From Saprospiraceae bacterium (GTDB lineage Bacteria > Bacteroidota > Bacteroidia > Chitinophagales > Saprospiraceae): 64,000 nucleotides of DNA. Location: assembly GCA_028282725.1 (NCBI GenBank), contig JANQHF010000054.1, positions 62,001 to 126,000 on the forward strand, read 5' to 3'. Position 1 is the first letter of the stretch; the number at the start of each line of letters is the position of its first letter. A program made the position numbers and the translations under genes. This document shows, one piece after another, positions 8,248-17,457 of the stretch. The notes beneath the pieces are model-generated. The model did no database searches. It was not told the origin of the DNA and worked only from the letters and a program-made list of their open reading frames with translations.

Positions 8248-11200
8248 ATGTCCGTCAGAAAACTACTTTTTATAGGAATTGTGATCATCTATTTTGGATG
8301 CACGTCAAAGATCCCATCTGATGATTTTTTGTTCTCACTTATCGATGTTGAACAAGCAGGTATAGATTTTCAAAACGATCTGTCATATACCAACGAAATC
8401 AATGTCTATACTTTTCGGAATTTCTACAATGGGGCAGGTGTAGGAATCGGCGACTTTAACAATGACGGCCTGAACGATCTTTTCTTTTGCGGGAATCAGG
8501 TGGACAATAAGCTCTATCTGAATAAAGGAGATTTCGAATTTCTTGATGTAACAGACCGTTCGGGTACAGCTTCAAGAGGCGTTTGGACAACTGGAGTGAG
8601 CATTGTTGATATCAATGGAGATGGATGGCTCGATTATTATGTCTGTAAAAGTGGGGATGTCAATACCTCTAGACGGCACAATGAACTATTTATCAATCAG
8701 GGTATCGTAGACAGTCTGGATGGCATCGCTATCATTGCATTCGAGGAGCGATCCAAAGAATACGGACTGGATGACCTGGGATTATCAACACACGCTGCAT
8801 TTTTTGACTACGATCTGGATGGTGACCTGGATTGTTATCTGCTCAATAATTCCATGAGAAGCGTGGGTAATTATGACCTCATACCCGGGCAAAGGAAGAT
8901 AAGAGATACCCTGGGAGGCAACAAATTACTCAAGAACTTGTCAATAGAAAGCGACAAACCCAATCCCGTTTTTACCGATGTGAGCGAGGAAGCGGGGATT
9001 TACGGGAGTGCCATTGGTTTCGGACTGGGCGTGACCATTGGAGATGTCAACAATGACGGATACCCGGACATCTTTGTCAGCAATGATTTTTTTGAAAAAG
9101 ACTACCTGTATATCAATCAAAGGGATGGCAGCTTCGAAGAGCGTATAGATGAAAATATAGCTGAATTGAGCATGGGTTCAATGGGCGCAGATATGGCGGA
9201 CATCAACAATGATGGCGCTCCGGAGATCTTTGTGACCGAAATGTTGCCGGATGATGAAAAGAGATTGAAGACTAAGGCGCTTTTTGAAAACTGGAACAAG
9301 CACGAGGCAAACTTCAAAAAGGGTTATCATAGACAATTTGCAAGAAATGCGCTACACTATAATTTGGGGGATGGCAATTTTTCCGAGGTTGCCCGATATT
9401 CCGGAGTCGAAGCTACCGATTGGAGTTGGGGAGCATTGATTTTTGACATGGACAATGACGGCTACAAAGACATTTTTGTTGCAAATGGCATATACAAGGA
9501 TTTGCTGGACCAGGATTATATAAATTTCTATTCCAATCCGGCGGAAGTAAGAAAGATCCTGTTTGACGATGAAGGAGGACTTGATCGGCTGGTAGACATG
9601 ATCCCATCAGAACCTCTTTCAAATTTCGCCTTTAAAAATGGCGGCGATTTGACATTCGAGAATGTCTCAGATGATTGGGGATTTTCTGCAAAAACATTCA
9701 GTAATGGTTCCGCCTATGGAGACCTGGATAATGATGGAGATCTGGACATCGTGGTCAATAATGTAAATATGCCTCCCGGCATTTACCGCAATAACCAGGA
9801 AGAAAATCGCTTTGTTCAATTTGCTTTGACCGATTTGACCACATTGAATCGCAACGCGATAGGAGCCAAGATCTATGGGTATATAGACAAAGAAATAATC
9901 TATAGTGAAGTCAATCCTGCACGGGGATTTATGTCGTCTGTCCCAAATACCCTTCATTTGGGAGTCGGATCTCATCGCTCTTTGGACTCGGTTATGATCA
10001 TGTGGCCGAATGGTGAAACCACAATGCGATATGATCTGGAAACAAATCAATTCTATCGGATTTCTTATAATGAGGAAGCCGTTATCGCCGGTTCGAAGGA
10101 TGTAGCACTCAATACGATTCTGTCCAGAGTGCCGACGTTCAGGACGGCACCCCCTCATGAAGAAAATGACTATTCCGATTTTGACCGTGAACCGTTGTTA
10201 TTTGAAATGCACAGCAATCTTGGCCCTGCATGTTGTAAGGGAGATATCAATAATGATGGTTTAGATGACTTCTATCTTGGCGGAGCCAATGGTCAGGCAG
10301 GATCTCTTATGGTGCAAAACCCGGACGGCTCCTTTAGAAAAGTGAGTGAGGCAATCTTTGAATCAGACAAAAATTCAGAGGATGTGGAATGCATATTTTT
10401 TGATGCAAATAATGATGATCAACCGGACTTATACGTAGCAAGTGGAAGTTCTGAATACGGTCCGAACAATTTCAATCTCGCTGATCGCATCTATCTGAAT
10501 GATGGTAATTTCGAATTCTCTAAAAGTCAGCAGGTCTTGCCGACCTTCCAGTTTGAAAATACTTCAGATGTCGTAAATACAGACTATGATCAGGATGGGG
10601 ACGAAGATCTCATCGTCTCGATCTTTATTCAACCATTTGCCTATGGGATCAAGAGCAATACATATGTATTGCAAAACGACGGGTCCGGTAATTTCACAAA
10701 TGCGACAACAGAAAGAGCACCGGACTTTACAGCTTTAGGTATGGTGTCGGCAATGAATACGATTGATATTGACCAGGATGGTGATGAAGATTTGATTTTA
10801 GTCGGAGAATGGATGGGCATACAATTGATGATCAATGAGGAAGGTTCATTTGTACGCCATTCATCAGAAGTGTTAAACGATCTGAAAGGCCTTTGGAAGA
10901 CCATTCACGTTGTAGATGTCAATAACGATGACAGGCAAGATATGATCATTGGCAATCATGGATTGAATTCCAGGTTACGTGCCAGTGATGAATTTCCAAT
11001 GCGGATGTATATAAATGATTTTGATAAGAATGGTAGAATTGACCAGATCTTTACTTATCAATCCGAAGAAGGTGAATTTCCTTTGGCACAACGGAGTGAC
11101 TTGTTGAATCAATTGCCATATCTGCACAAGAATTTTCCGGATTTCAAGAGCTATGGTTTAAAGAGTATCCAGGAGATTTTTTCAGAAGAACTTCTGGCAA

Positions 11201-11586
11201 AGTCAGTTGTTTATACGATCAATGAAATGTCTTCAGTACTCATTTTGAATCTGGGAGGGTTAAATTTTGAATTGATGAGGCTGAATAAAGAAGCACAATT
11301 GTCTACTGTGTTTACCATAGAATCCGGAGATTACAATAATGACACTTACCTCGATTTATTGATCGGAGGCAATCAATTCAGAATGAAACCTGAAATAGGA
11401 AGTAATGGGGCAAGCCTCGGTCTTCTCCTCCATGGAAATGGTCAGGGAAGCTTTACACCCATCGCTCCCGTTCATTCCGGAATTTCCGAATCAGGTGAAA
11501 TCAGAAAGATCATAAATTTGAAAAATGATAAAATCTTAATTGCAAAGAACAATGACGTTCCCGTATTATATGAAATCAATCAGTAA
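8248..11586 (+). CDS. FG-GAP/VCBS repeat lipoprotein with ASPIC/UnbV domain (paralogue 1)
   Basis: A 1,112-residue surface lipoprotein. The ATG at 8248 gives the signal peptide MSVRKLLFIGIVIIYFGC with the cysteine as lipidation site. Repeats with calcium-binding loops such as GDFNNDGLNDLFF, DINGDGWLDYYV, DLDGDLDCY and DNDGDLDIVVNN form two FG-GAP/VCBS beta-propeller blocks (about 40-520 and 640-1000). Between them, about 535-600, lies an ASPIC/UnbV domain with NARGFMSS-like and WPNGETT motifs (seen as PARGFMSS and MWPNGE). It belongs to a large Bacteroidota family often encoded beside SusC/SusD. Its function is undefined; binding of carbohydrate or protein ligands at the surface is plausible. 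Two close paralogues lie downstream. Confidence 0.92.
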   Translation: MSVRKLLFIGIVIIYFGCTSKIPSDDFLFSLIDVEQAGIDFQNDLSYTNEINVYTFRNFYNGAGVGIGDFNNDGLNDLFFCGNQVDNKLYLNKGDFEFLDVTDRSGTASRGVWTTGVSIVDINGDGWLDYYVCKSGDVNTSRRHNELFINQGIVDSLDGIAIIAFEERSKEYGLDDLGLSTHAAFFDYDLDGDLDCYLLNNSMRSVGNYDLIPGQRKIRDTLGGNKLLKNLSIESDKPNPVFTDVSEEAGIYGSAIGFGLGVTIGDVNNDGYPDIFVSNDFFEKDYLYINQRDGSFEERIDENIAELSMGSMGADMADINNDGAPEIFVTEMLPDDEKRLKTKALFENWNKHEANFKKGYHRQFARNALHYNLGDGNFSEVARYSGVEATDWSWGALIFDMDNDGYKDIFVANGIYKDLLDQDYINFYSNPAEVRKILFDDEGGLDRLVDMIPSEPLSNFAFKNGGDLTFENVSDDWGFSAKTFSNGSAYGDLDNDGDLDIVVNNVNMPPGIYRNNQEENRFVQFALTDLTTLNRNAIGAKIYGYIDKEIIYSEVNPARGFMSSVPNTLHLGVGSHRSLDSVMIMWPNGETTMRYDLETNQFYRISYNEEAVIAGSKDVALNTILSRVPTFRTAPPHEENDYSDFDREPLLFEMHSNLGPACCKGDINNDGLDDFYLGGANGQAGSLMVQNPDGSFRKVSEAIFESDKNSEDVECIFFDANNDDQPDLYVASGSSEYGPNNFNLADRIYLNDGNFEFSKSQQVLPTFQFENTSDVVNTDYDQDGDEDLIVSIFIQPFAYGIKSNTYVLQNDGSGNFTNATTERAPDFTALGMVSAMNTIDIDQDGDEDLILVGEWMGIQLMINEEGSFVRHSSEVLNDLKGLWKTIHVVDVNNDDRQDMIIGNHGLNSRLRASDEFPMRMYINDFDKNGRIDQIFTYQSEEGEFPLAQRSDLLNQLPYLHKNFPDFKSYGLKSIQEIFSEELLAKSVVYTINEMSSVLILNLGGLNFELMRLNKEAQLSTVFTIESGDYNNDTYLDLLIGGNQFRMKPEIGSNGASLGLLLHGNGQGSFTPIAPVHSGISESGEIRKIINLKNDKILIAKNNDVPVLYEINQ

Positions 11587-12151
11587 ATCAAACCTCGTCA
11601 TCATTTTAGCGGCTGTTGCACTGTTACAATGTACTCCCAAATCAGAGTATAAGAAATTAGTAGAAAGAGAGTTGTCTTCGCAAGTAAAAAATGACAGCCT
11701 TTTTCTAGGCACCTACTTCGGAATGTCCTCCAAGGATTTTTACGATCACTGCTGGAAGTTGAACAAGCAGGGACTGATCAGAGAAGGTTCCAATAATACT
11801 ACAGTTTACTATGAAACCGGCGAATTGCCCTATAAGGCAGCCATTGAATTTTATCCCAGGTTTCAGGATGGTAAAATTCAATCGATGACCGGTCATATCC
11901 ACTATAAGGCTTGGGCTCCCTGGAACAGACATTTATGGGCGGAGGCGCTGATTGAAGACGCCAAGAGACTCTTTGAAACGTGGTATGGAGGAAAGTTCAT
12001 TCCCGTCAAATCTCCGGGGTATGGAAAGGCATATGCCAAGGTTGACGGGAATCGGAGAATTTTGCTTTTTTATACAAAGGAAACGAGAATGGAATTCTTA
12101 ATGACCGATTTGACGAACGATGATGAAATTTTTGCAAATCATGTTTTCTGA
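11570..12151 (+). CDS. Small lipoprotein of unknown function
   Basis: A 193-residue predicted lipoprotein. The ATG at 11570 overlaps the end of the preceding FG-GAP gene by 17 bases and gives a signal peptide ending in the lipobox LLQC. The mature part is rich in aromatic residues and has no domain I recognise. Features include LFLGTYFGMSSKDFYDHCW near the N-terminus and a C-terminal half with several basic and aromatic residues. Its stop codon overlaps the start of the next FG-GAP gene (TGATG), so the three genes are translationally coupled. A role as accessory subunit of the giant lipoproteins is inferred from position only. Confidence 0.75.
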   Translation: MKSISKSNLVIILAAVALLQCTPKSEYKKLVERELSSQVKNDSLFLGTYFGMSSKDFYDHCWKLNKQGLIREGSNNTTVYYETGELPYKAAIEFYPRFQDGKIQSMTGHIHYKAWAPWNRHLWAEALIEDAKRLFETWYGGKFIPVKSPGYGKAYAKVDGNRRILLFYTKETRMEFLMTDLTNDDEIFANHVF

Positions 12152-15100
12152 TGAAGTATAGTCGCTCTCTTCAATATTGCTTGCTTTTTTTCCTGATCAT
12201 GTTTGTGCTCTCATGCTCAAAGAATTCAATAACAGAACAAAAGCAGTTTACTGTCCTGGATTCTGATCAGTCCGGAATTGCATTTGAAAATACGCTGAGA
12301 TTCATTGAGGATTTCAACATATACACCTATCGAAATTTTTATAATGGTGGTGGCGTAGGTATCGGTGATATCAATAACGATGGGTTTATGGACATCTATT
12401 TTACTGCCAACCTCCTCCCTAACAAATTATATCTCAACAATGGCGATCTTACATTCACTGACATCACGGAAAAAGCAGGTGTAGGTGGAAGCAAAGCATG
12501 GTCCACCGGAGTCAGTATGGCAGATGTTAATGGCGATGGTTGGATAGACATCTATGTGTGTAATTCAGGTGATGTAGAGGGAGATAATAAGCAGAACGAA
12601 CTGTTCATTAACCAGGGGGATGGAACGTTCATCGAAGAAGCAGAAAAGTACGGATTAGCCGACCAGGGGTATTCGACGCATGCAGCTTTCTTTGACTACG
12701 ATAAAGATGGTGATCTCGATGCCTATCTTTTGAACAACTCATTCCAGGCAATCGGGAGTTTCAATTTGAGAAAGAATGAAAGACCTGTCAGAAACCAGGA
12801 AGGTGGGGACAAATTATTCAGAAATGACGATGGACGTTTTGCAGATGTGAGTGAACAAGCAGGTATTTACGGAAGTGTAATAGGTTTTGGTCTGGGGGTC
12901 ACCGTTGGAGATATTGACCAGGACGGTTGGCAGGACATGTACATTTCCAATGATTTTTTTGAGCGAGACTACATCTACATGAATAATGGTGATGGTACAT
13001 TCACGGAGGACCTTGTCAATCAAATGAAATCCATCAGTGGTGCATCCATGGGTGCAGATATGGCGGATATTAATAATGACGGCTACCCGGATATTTTTGT
13101 CACCGAGATGCTACCCGAACCACATGACAGGTTAAAAACGAAGACGACATTTGAGAACTGGGACAAGTACCAATACAATCTGGAAAATGGATACTATCAT
13201 CAGTTTACCAGGAATATGCTTCAATTGAATAATGGCAACAATACCTTCAGTGAGATCGGAAGACTCTCGGGGGTAGAAGCAACAGATTGGAGTTGGGGTG
13301 CTTTGATCTGTGATTTTGATAATGACGGGTACAGGGATTTGTTTGTTGCCAATGGGATCTACAAGGATTTAACTGATCAGGATTACATCAATTATATCTC
13401 AACGGAAGAAATGGCCAAGTCCGTAATCACCGCGGAAGGTGTGGATTTTCAAACCCTGACTGATGTTATTCCCTCCAACAAGATCCCGAACTATATTTTC
13501 AAAAACACCGGTGATCTCAACTTTGAGAATATGACGGAGCAGTGGGGTCTTGAAAGGCTATCACATTCCAATGGATCCGCCTATGTTGATTTGGATAATG
13601 ACGGAGATATGGACCTCGTGATTAATAACGTCAATGAGGTAGCCACGGTCTACCTCAACAATAGTGAGGTGGTCAACGAGAATCACAACTATTTAAAGAT
13701 CGAATTGAAGGGCTTAGAGAATAACACTCAAGCAATCGGATCCAAGGTGAGTGTATATTCAAAAGATGAAAAATGGGTTGCAGAACAAATGCCGGTGCGT
13801 GGATTTGAATCTTCCGTGGACCCTCGACTCAATTTTGGTGTATCGGACCATTCAGTAATTGACAGTGTCACTGTAACCTGGCCCAATGGCCTAACTTCTG
13901 TCCTGACTGATGTGGCGGTCAACCAGACCATTACAATGGAAATGGAGGTAGGCGAAAATATTCCGTCGTCCGAAATAACTGACAATCAGAAGAGACTATT
14001 CTCTGATATCACTGATCAATCAGGTTTGAATTTCGTACACAAGGAGAATGACTTTGTGGACTTTGACCGGGATCGGCTATTGTACCATATGTTATCGGCC
14101 GAAGGTCCGGCAATGTGCAGTGGAGATTTGAATGGTGATGGGTATACCGACATTTATGTTGGCGGGGCGAGCGAACAACAAGGAGCTATTTTTTGGGGTA
14201 ATCCAAAGGGAGTATTTGAAAAGGCCAGAATGAACGTGTTTGCTAATGAAGCGTTGTCCGAAGATGTGGATTGTACATGTTTTGATGCTGATGGAGATGG
14301 AGATTTAGATCTTTATGTGGCAAGTGGAGGAAATGAATTTCCCAATAGTTCATCTGCTCTGATTGACCGTCTTTATATCAATAATGGTTCCGGGAGTTTT
14401 ACAAAATCCAATCAGATACTGCCCTCGTTTCAATTCACCAATTCGTCTGTTGTGAGTCCAAACGATGTAGATAATGACGGAGATGTGGATCTTTTTATCG
14501 GCGTAAGGGCTCAACCATTCTTAGTAGGAGTTCCGGCGGATAGTTATCTGTTACTGAATGACGGAAGTGGTGTATATACCGATGCCAAAAGTTCTAATGC
14601 CCCGGGTCTGGAAAAAATAGGTATGGTGACAGATGCTACATGGTCCGATATAGATGGTGATGATGACCAGGACCTGATCGTAATAGGAGAGTGGATGGAT
14701 ATCAAGGTTTTTCAAAATACAGATGGTAATTTGAAAGAAATTGGAAGTCAATTGGGTTTGGATAGTACCAGTGGTTGGTGGAATTCCATTGAGGTAGCCG
14801 ATATCGATCAGGATGGGGACGAGGATTTCATTCTTGGCAATCATGGGTTGAATTCAAGATTCAAGGCTTCTAAAAAGGCTCCCGTCACGATGTATGTAAA
14901 CGACTTCGATCAAAATGGATCTGCCGAAGCAATCATTTGCAGACATTTTGGTGAAGTATCTTATCCGTTATGTCTGAAACATGATTTGATAGCTCAAATA
15001 CCACAACTCAAGAAAAAGTATGTTCAGTACGAAGCATTCAAGGATGAAACGATTAATGACATCTTTGATCAGGAACAAATTGCCTCATCCGTCATTTCCA

Positions 15101-15474
15101 GGGTGTACAATCTTGAGTCTTCCATCTTATTGAACGAAGGGGAGAAAGGGCTGCATTTGATTCCTTTGCCCGAAGAAGCTCAGCTCTCACCGGTGTTTGC
15201 ATCCGTCACTGAGGATTTTGATAATGACGGAATCGTAGATCTGCTGCTGGGAGGAAATTTTTACTATACCAAACCTGAAGTGGGTAGATATGATGCCAGT
15301 TATGGGGTATATTTAAAAGGAAAAGGGAATGGCGAATTTGAATTTGTTCCCAATAAAGAGACTGGTCTGACCATTGAGGACCAGGTCAGGGAAATGCTCT
15401 TGTCGACTATTGATAATAAGAAATTATTAGTCGTCGCAAGAAATGACAGTTCGATGAAGGTATTCCAGCTGTAA
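12151..15474 (+). CDS. FG-GAP/VCBS repeat lipoprotein with ASPIC/UnbV domain (paralogue 2)
   Basis: A 1,107-residue lipoprotein with the same layout as the gene at 8248: a signal peptide ending FVLSC, an N-terminal FG-GAP/VCBS propeller, an ASPIC/UnbV domain at about 526-590 (PVRGFESS and TWPNGLTS), and a second propeller block. Calcium-loop motifs recur, for example DINNDGFMDIYF, DVNGDGWIDIYV, DKDGDLDAYL, DNDGDMDLVI and DADGDGDLDLYV. Many stretches are nearly identical in order to paralogue 1, for example EATDWSWGAL and NGIYKDL, which shows tandem duplication within this locus. The start codon overlaps the preceding stop by one base. Surface location is inferred from the lipobox. The biochemical role is unknown. 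Confidence 0.92.
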   Translation: MKYSRSLQYCLLFFLIMFVLSCSKNSITEQKQFTVLDSDQSGIAFENTLRFIEDFNIYTYRNFYNGGGVGIGDINNDGFMDIYFTANLLPNKLYLNNGDLTFTDITEKAGVGGSKAWSTGVSMADVNGDGWIDIYVCNSGDVEGDNKQNELFINQGDGTFIEEAEKYGLADQGYSTHAAFFDYDKDGDLDAYLLNNSFQAIGSFNLRKNERPVRNQEGGDKLFRNDDGRFADVSEQAGIYGSVIGFGLGVTVGDIDQDGWQDMYISNDFFERDYIYMNNGDGTFTEDLVNQMKSISGASMGADMADINNDGYPDIFVTEMLPEPHDRLKTKTTFENWDKYQYNLENGYYHQFTRNMLQLNNGNNTFSEIGRLSGVEATDWSWGALICDFDNDGYRDLFVANGIYKDLTDQDYINYISTEEMAKSVITAEGVDFQTLTDVIPSNKIPNYIFKNTGDLNFENMTEQWGLERLSHSNGSAYVDLDNDGDMDLVINNVNEVATVYLNNSEVVNENHNYLKIELKGLENNTQAIGSKVSVYSKDEKWVAEQMPVRGFESSVDPRLNFGVSDHSVIDSVTVTWPNGLTSVLTDVAVNQTITMEMEVGENIPSSEITDNQKRLFSDITDQSGLNFVHKENDFVDFDRDRLLYHMLSAEGPAMCSGDLNGDGYTDIYVGGASEQQGAIFWGNPKGVFEKARMNVFANEALSEDVDCTCFDADGDGDLDLYVASGGNEFPNSSSALIDRLYINNGSGSFTKSNQILPSFQFTNSSVVSPNDVDNDGDVDLFIGVRAQPFLVGVPADSYLLLNDGSGVYTDAKSSNAPGLEKIGMVTDATWSDIDGDDDQDLIVIGEWMDIKVFQNTDGNLKEIGSQLGLDSTSGWWNSIEVADIDQDGDEDFILGNHGLNSRFKASKKAPVTMYVNDFDQNGSAEAIICRHFGEVSYPLCLKHDLIAQIPQLKKKYVQYEAFKDETINDIFDQEQIASSVISRVYNLESSILLNEGEKGLHLIPLPEEAQLSPVFASVTEDFDNDGIVDLLLGGNFYYTKPEVGRYDASYGVYLKGKGNGEFEFVPNKETGLTIEDQVREMLLSTIDNKKLLVVARNDSSMKVFQL

Positions 15475-15493
15475 ACTAACATATGGGCCAACC

Positions 15494-17419
15494 ATGAAAT
15501 CCTGGATTTGCATAGCTCTCATGCTCGGTGGCATTGCTATCAATGCCCAGGATTTTGAATGTGACGGTGCTGCTTATATAGTTGTTTACGGCCAATCGCT
15601 CGGAAGATCCGTTTTGTATAAGGTAATCCAGCAATCCGATACCAAGTTTGTGTACGAAGCAACCGAATTGTCAGAGACAAGAAGACTGACAGGACTGGCA
15701 TACAATGTACTGGACAAACACCTCTATGCGCTCGATGCCGATACCTACGAATTGATCAGGATTTATAGTGATGGTACATTGGAAGCACTTCGGGTGCCGG
15801 AAAATATAGATTCAACATTGTTATTTAATGCGGGAACCATTTCACCAGACGGTGCGGGTATTTTTTTCTTCGCATATGATCAGGAAAGGGAAGAGGATAT
15901 CAGGTTTTACACCTTGAACCTAAGCAGGGAGAATTTCTACATTGGCTATTTAGGGGTGACCGGTGAAAACCCCGTGAGTATTCATGATTTTGCGACAGAT
16001 CCTACTACAGGACTCATGTATGGATATGACAATAAACAGAACACCCTTGTGCAAATTGGTATAGGAGGGGAGGTAGCTTCATTGAGTTATCCAAATACAG
16101 GAGTTAGCAATATTTCAGGTGTTTTTTTCAACCGGAAAGGAGACTTTTTTGCTTATTCCGCACAACGGGGCATGTATGCACTCAATAAACAAAATGGAGA
16201 AATGCAATTCTTGGGGAAAGGTCCTGAAGGTACTCATGGGGATGCCTGTTCCTGCCCTTATTCTTATCAGTTTGAAAAAGATATCTCACCCCGGAATATA
16301 TTGCCGTGTGAGGAATTTGAAGTGACCTATACCTATATCAATCATTTGGGCATCGGTCAGACCTGGTTAACTTTAAGAGACACATTTCCGGAAGGATTTG
16401 AAATCGTCTCTATCGACAGCGATATATTGTCGAGTATCAATATTGTGGATACATCACCGAATATTCTCGCCCTTGAAAATATCATTTATCTGATGGATAA
16501 AAATGAAATCAAGGTGACCGTCAGGGCTTCAGATGATTTCCAGGAGGATTTTGAAAGTCGTGCAGTTCAATGGGACTTTCCAATTGCCTTTGATGAAGTC
16601 CAGTATTCTGATGATCCTGCCACGATGCTATCGCCGGATCCTACAGCTGCCAGGATCATCCAACAAGACGAGGTGGGTTTTGATAACATGTTATCGGCCA
16701 ATTGTACAGGTGATGCCATTACCATTTCAGCTCCCATTCGAGATGGGAGCTATTCGTGGAGTACCGGGGATACCACTCAGTCTATAGCGGTCAGTGAGCC
16801 GGGCTGGTATTCCCTGAGAGCGGTGAGTGAGTGTGTCATATATTCAGACTCTGTTTTCATCGATGAATTTCCAGGACAGAAAATCGTTTCCATCAGTGGA
16901 TTATCTCAAATTACATTAGGACAGACGATAGAACTAAAGGCCAGTTTAGATCGAGGGAATCCCAGCCATTACCTTTGGTATATTGGCGATGAAGTAATCG
17001 AGTGTGTGGATTGCTCCAGTATAGAAATTTCACCTGCTTCCGACATTACCATTGAACTGGAAGTGGAAGATGATGAAGGTTGTTTGACACTTGCGAGTCA
17101 TGATATCTTCGTTGAAGAAGTAAGATATTTTACCACTCCGAATGCTTTTTCTCCCAACGGAGACGGAATCAATGACCGGTTTTATCTGTCGAGTTCTCTG
17201 AATGGTAAGGCATCTTTACATATATACAATCGTTGGGGAGCCGCGGTATATGAAAATCCAAACTTTCTTTTAAATGATGAAAACAATGGATGGGATGGCA
17301 AATTCAGGGATGAATACTTATCCTCAGGTGTATATATTTGGCTGGCTGAAATAGAATATTTTGATGGTTTTACGGAAAAAAAATCCGGTACAATTACAAT
17401 CTTCTCCAATCGATTGTGA
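15494..17419 (+). CDS. T9SS-secreted protein with gliding-motility-associated C-terminal domain
   Basis: A 641-residue exported protein with signal peptide MKSWICIALMLGGIAINAQ. Residues about 25-260 form a repeat-rich beta domain resembling DUF6923-type propellers (GLAYNVLDKHLYALD, GLMYGYDNKQNTLVQIG). Middle beta-sandwich segments with immunoglobulin or PKD character follow (about 270-540). The C-terminus, about 545-641, is a typical CHU_C/gliding-motility-associated domain: TPNAFSPNGDGINDRF, HIYNRWGAAVYE, NGWDGK and SGVYIWLAEI. This domain directs export by the type IX secretion system and surface attachment. It lies 19 bases after paralogue 2 and 38 bases before paralogue 3, so it probably belongs to the same transcript. 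Its ligand is unknown. Confidence 0.88.
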   Translation: MKSWICIALMLGGIAINAQDFECDGAAYIVVYGQSLGRSVLYKVIQQSDTKFVYEATELSETRRLTGLAYNVLDKHLYALDADTYELIRIYSDGTLEALRVPENIDSTLLFNAGTISPDGAGIFFFAYDQEREEDIRFYTLNLSRENFYIGYLGVTGENPVSIHDFATDPTTGLMYGYDNKQNTLVQIGIGGEVASLSYPNTGVSNISGVFFNRKGDFFAYSAQRGMYALNKQNGEMQFLGKGPEGTHGDACSCPYSYQFEKDISPRNILPCEEFEVTYTYINHLGIGQTWLTLRDTFPEGFEIVSIDSDILSSINIVDTSPNILALENIIYLMDKNEIKVTVRASDDFQEDFESRAVQWDFPIAFDEVQYSDDPATMLSPDPTAARIIQQDEVGFDNMLSANCTGDAITISAPIRDGSYSWSTGDTTQSIAVSEPGWYSLRAVSECVIYSDSVFIDEFPGQKIVSISGLSQITLGQTIELKASLDRGNPSHYLWYIGDEVIECVDCSSIEISPASDITIELEVEDDEGCLTLASHDIFVEEVRYFTTPNAFSPNGDGINDRFYLSSSLNGKASLHIYNRWGAAVYENPNFLLNDENNGWDGKFRDEYLSSGVYIWLAEIEYFDGFTEKKSGTITIFSNRL

Positions 17420-17457
17420 TGGCCGGTCCGTGCAAAGATTATTGAAGAGGTGAACGT

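Noticed and set aside
9667-10158. 163-codon reverse frame
   Set aside because: Antisense to the ASPIC/UnbV region of an FG-GAP gene; shadow frame of repetitive Asp/Asn codons.
15494-17419. Adhesin or enzyme assignment from the central beta domains
   Set aside because: Only general Ig/PKD-like character is visible, so no specific ligand or activity can be claimed.
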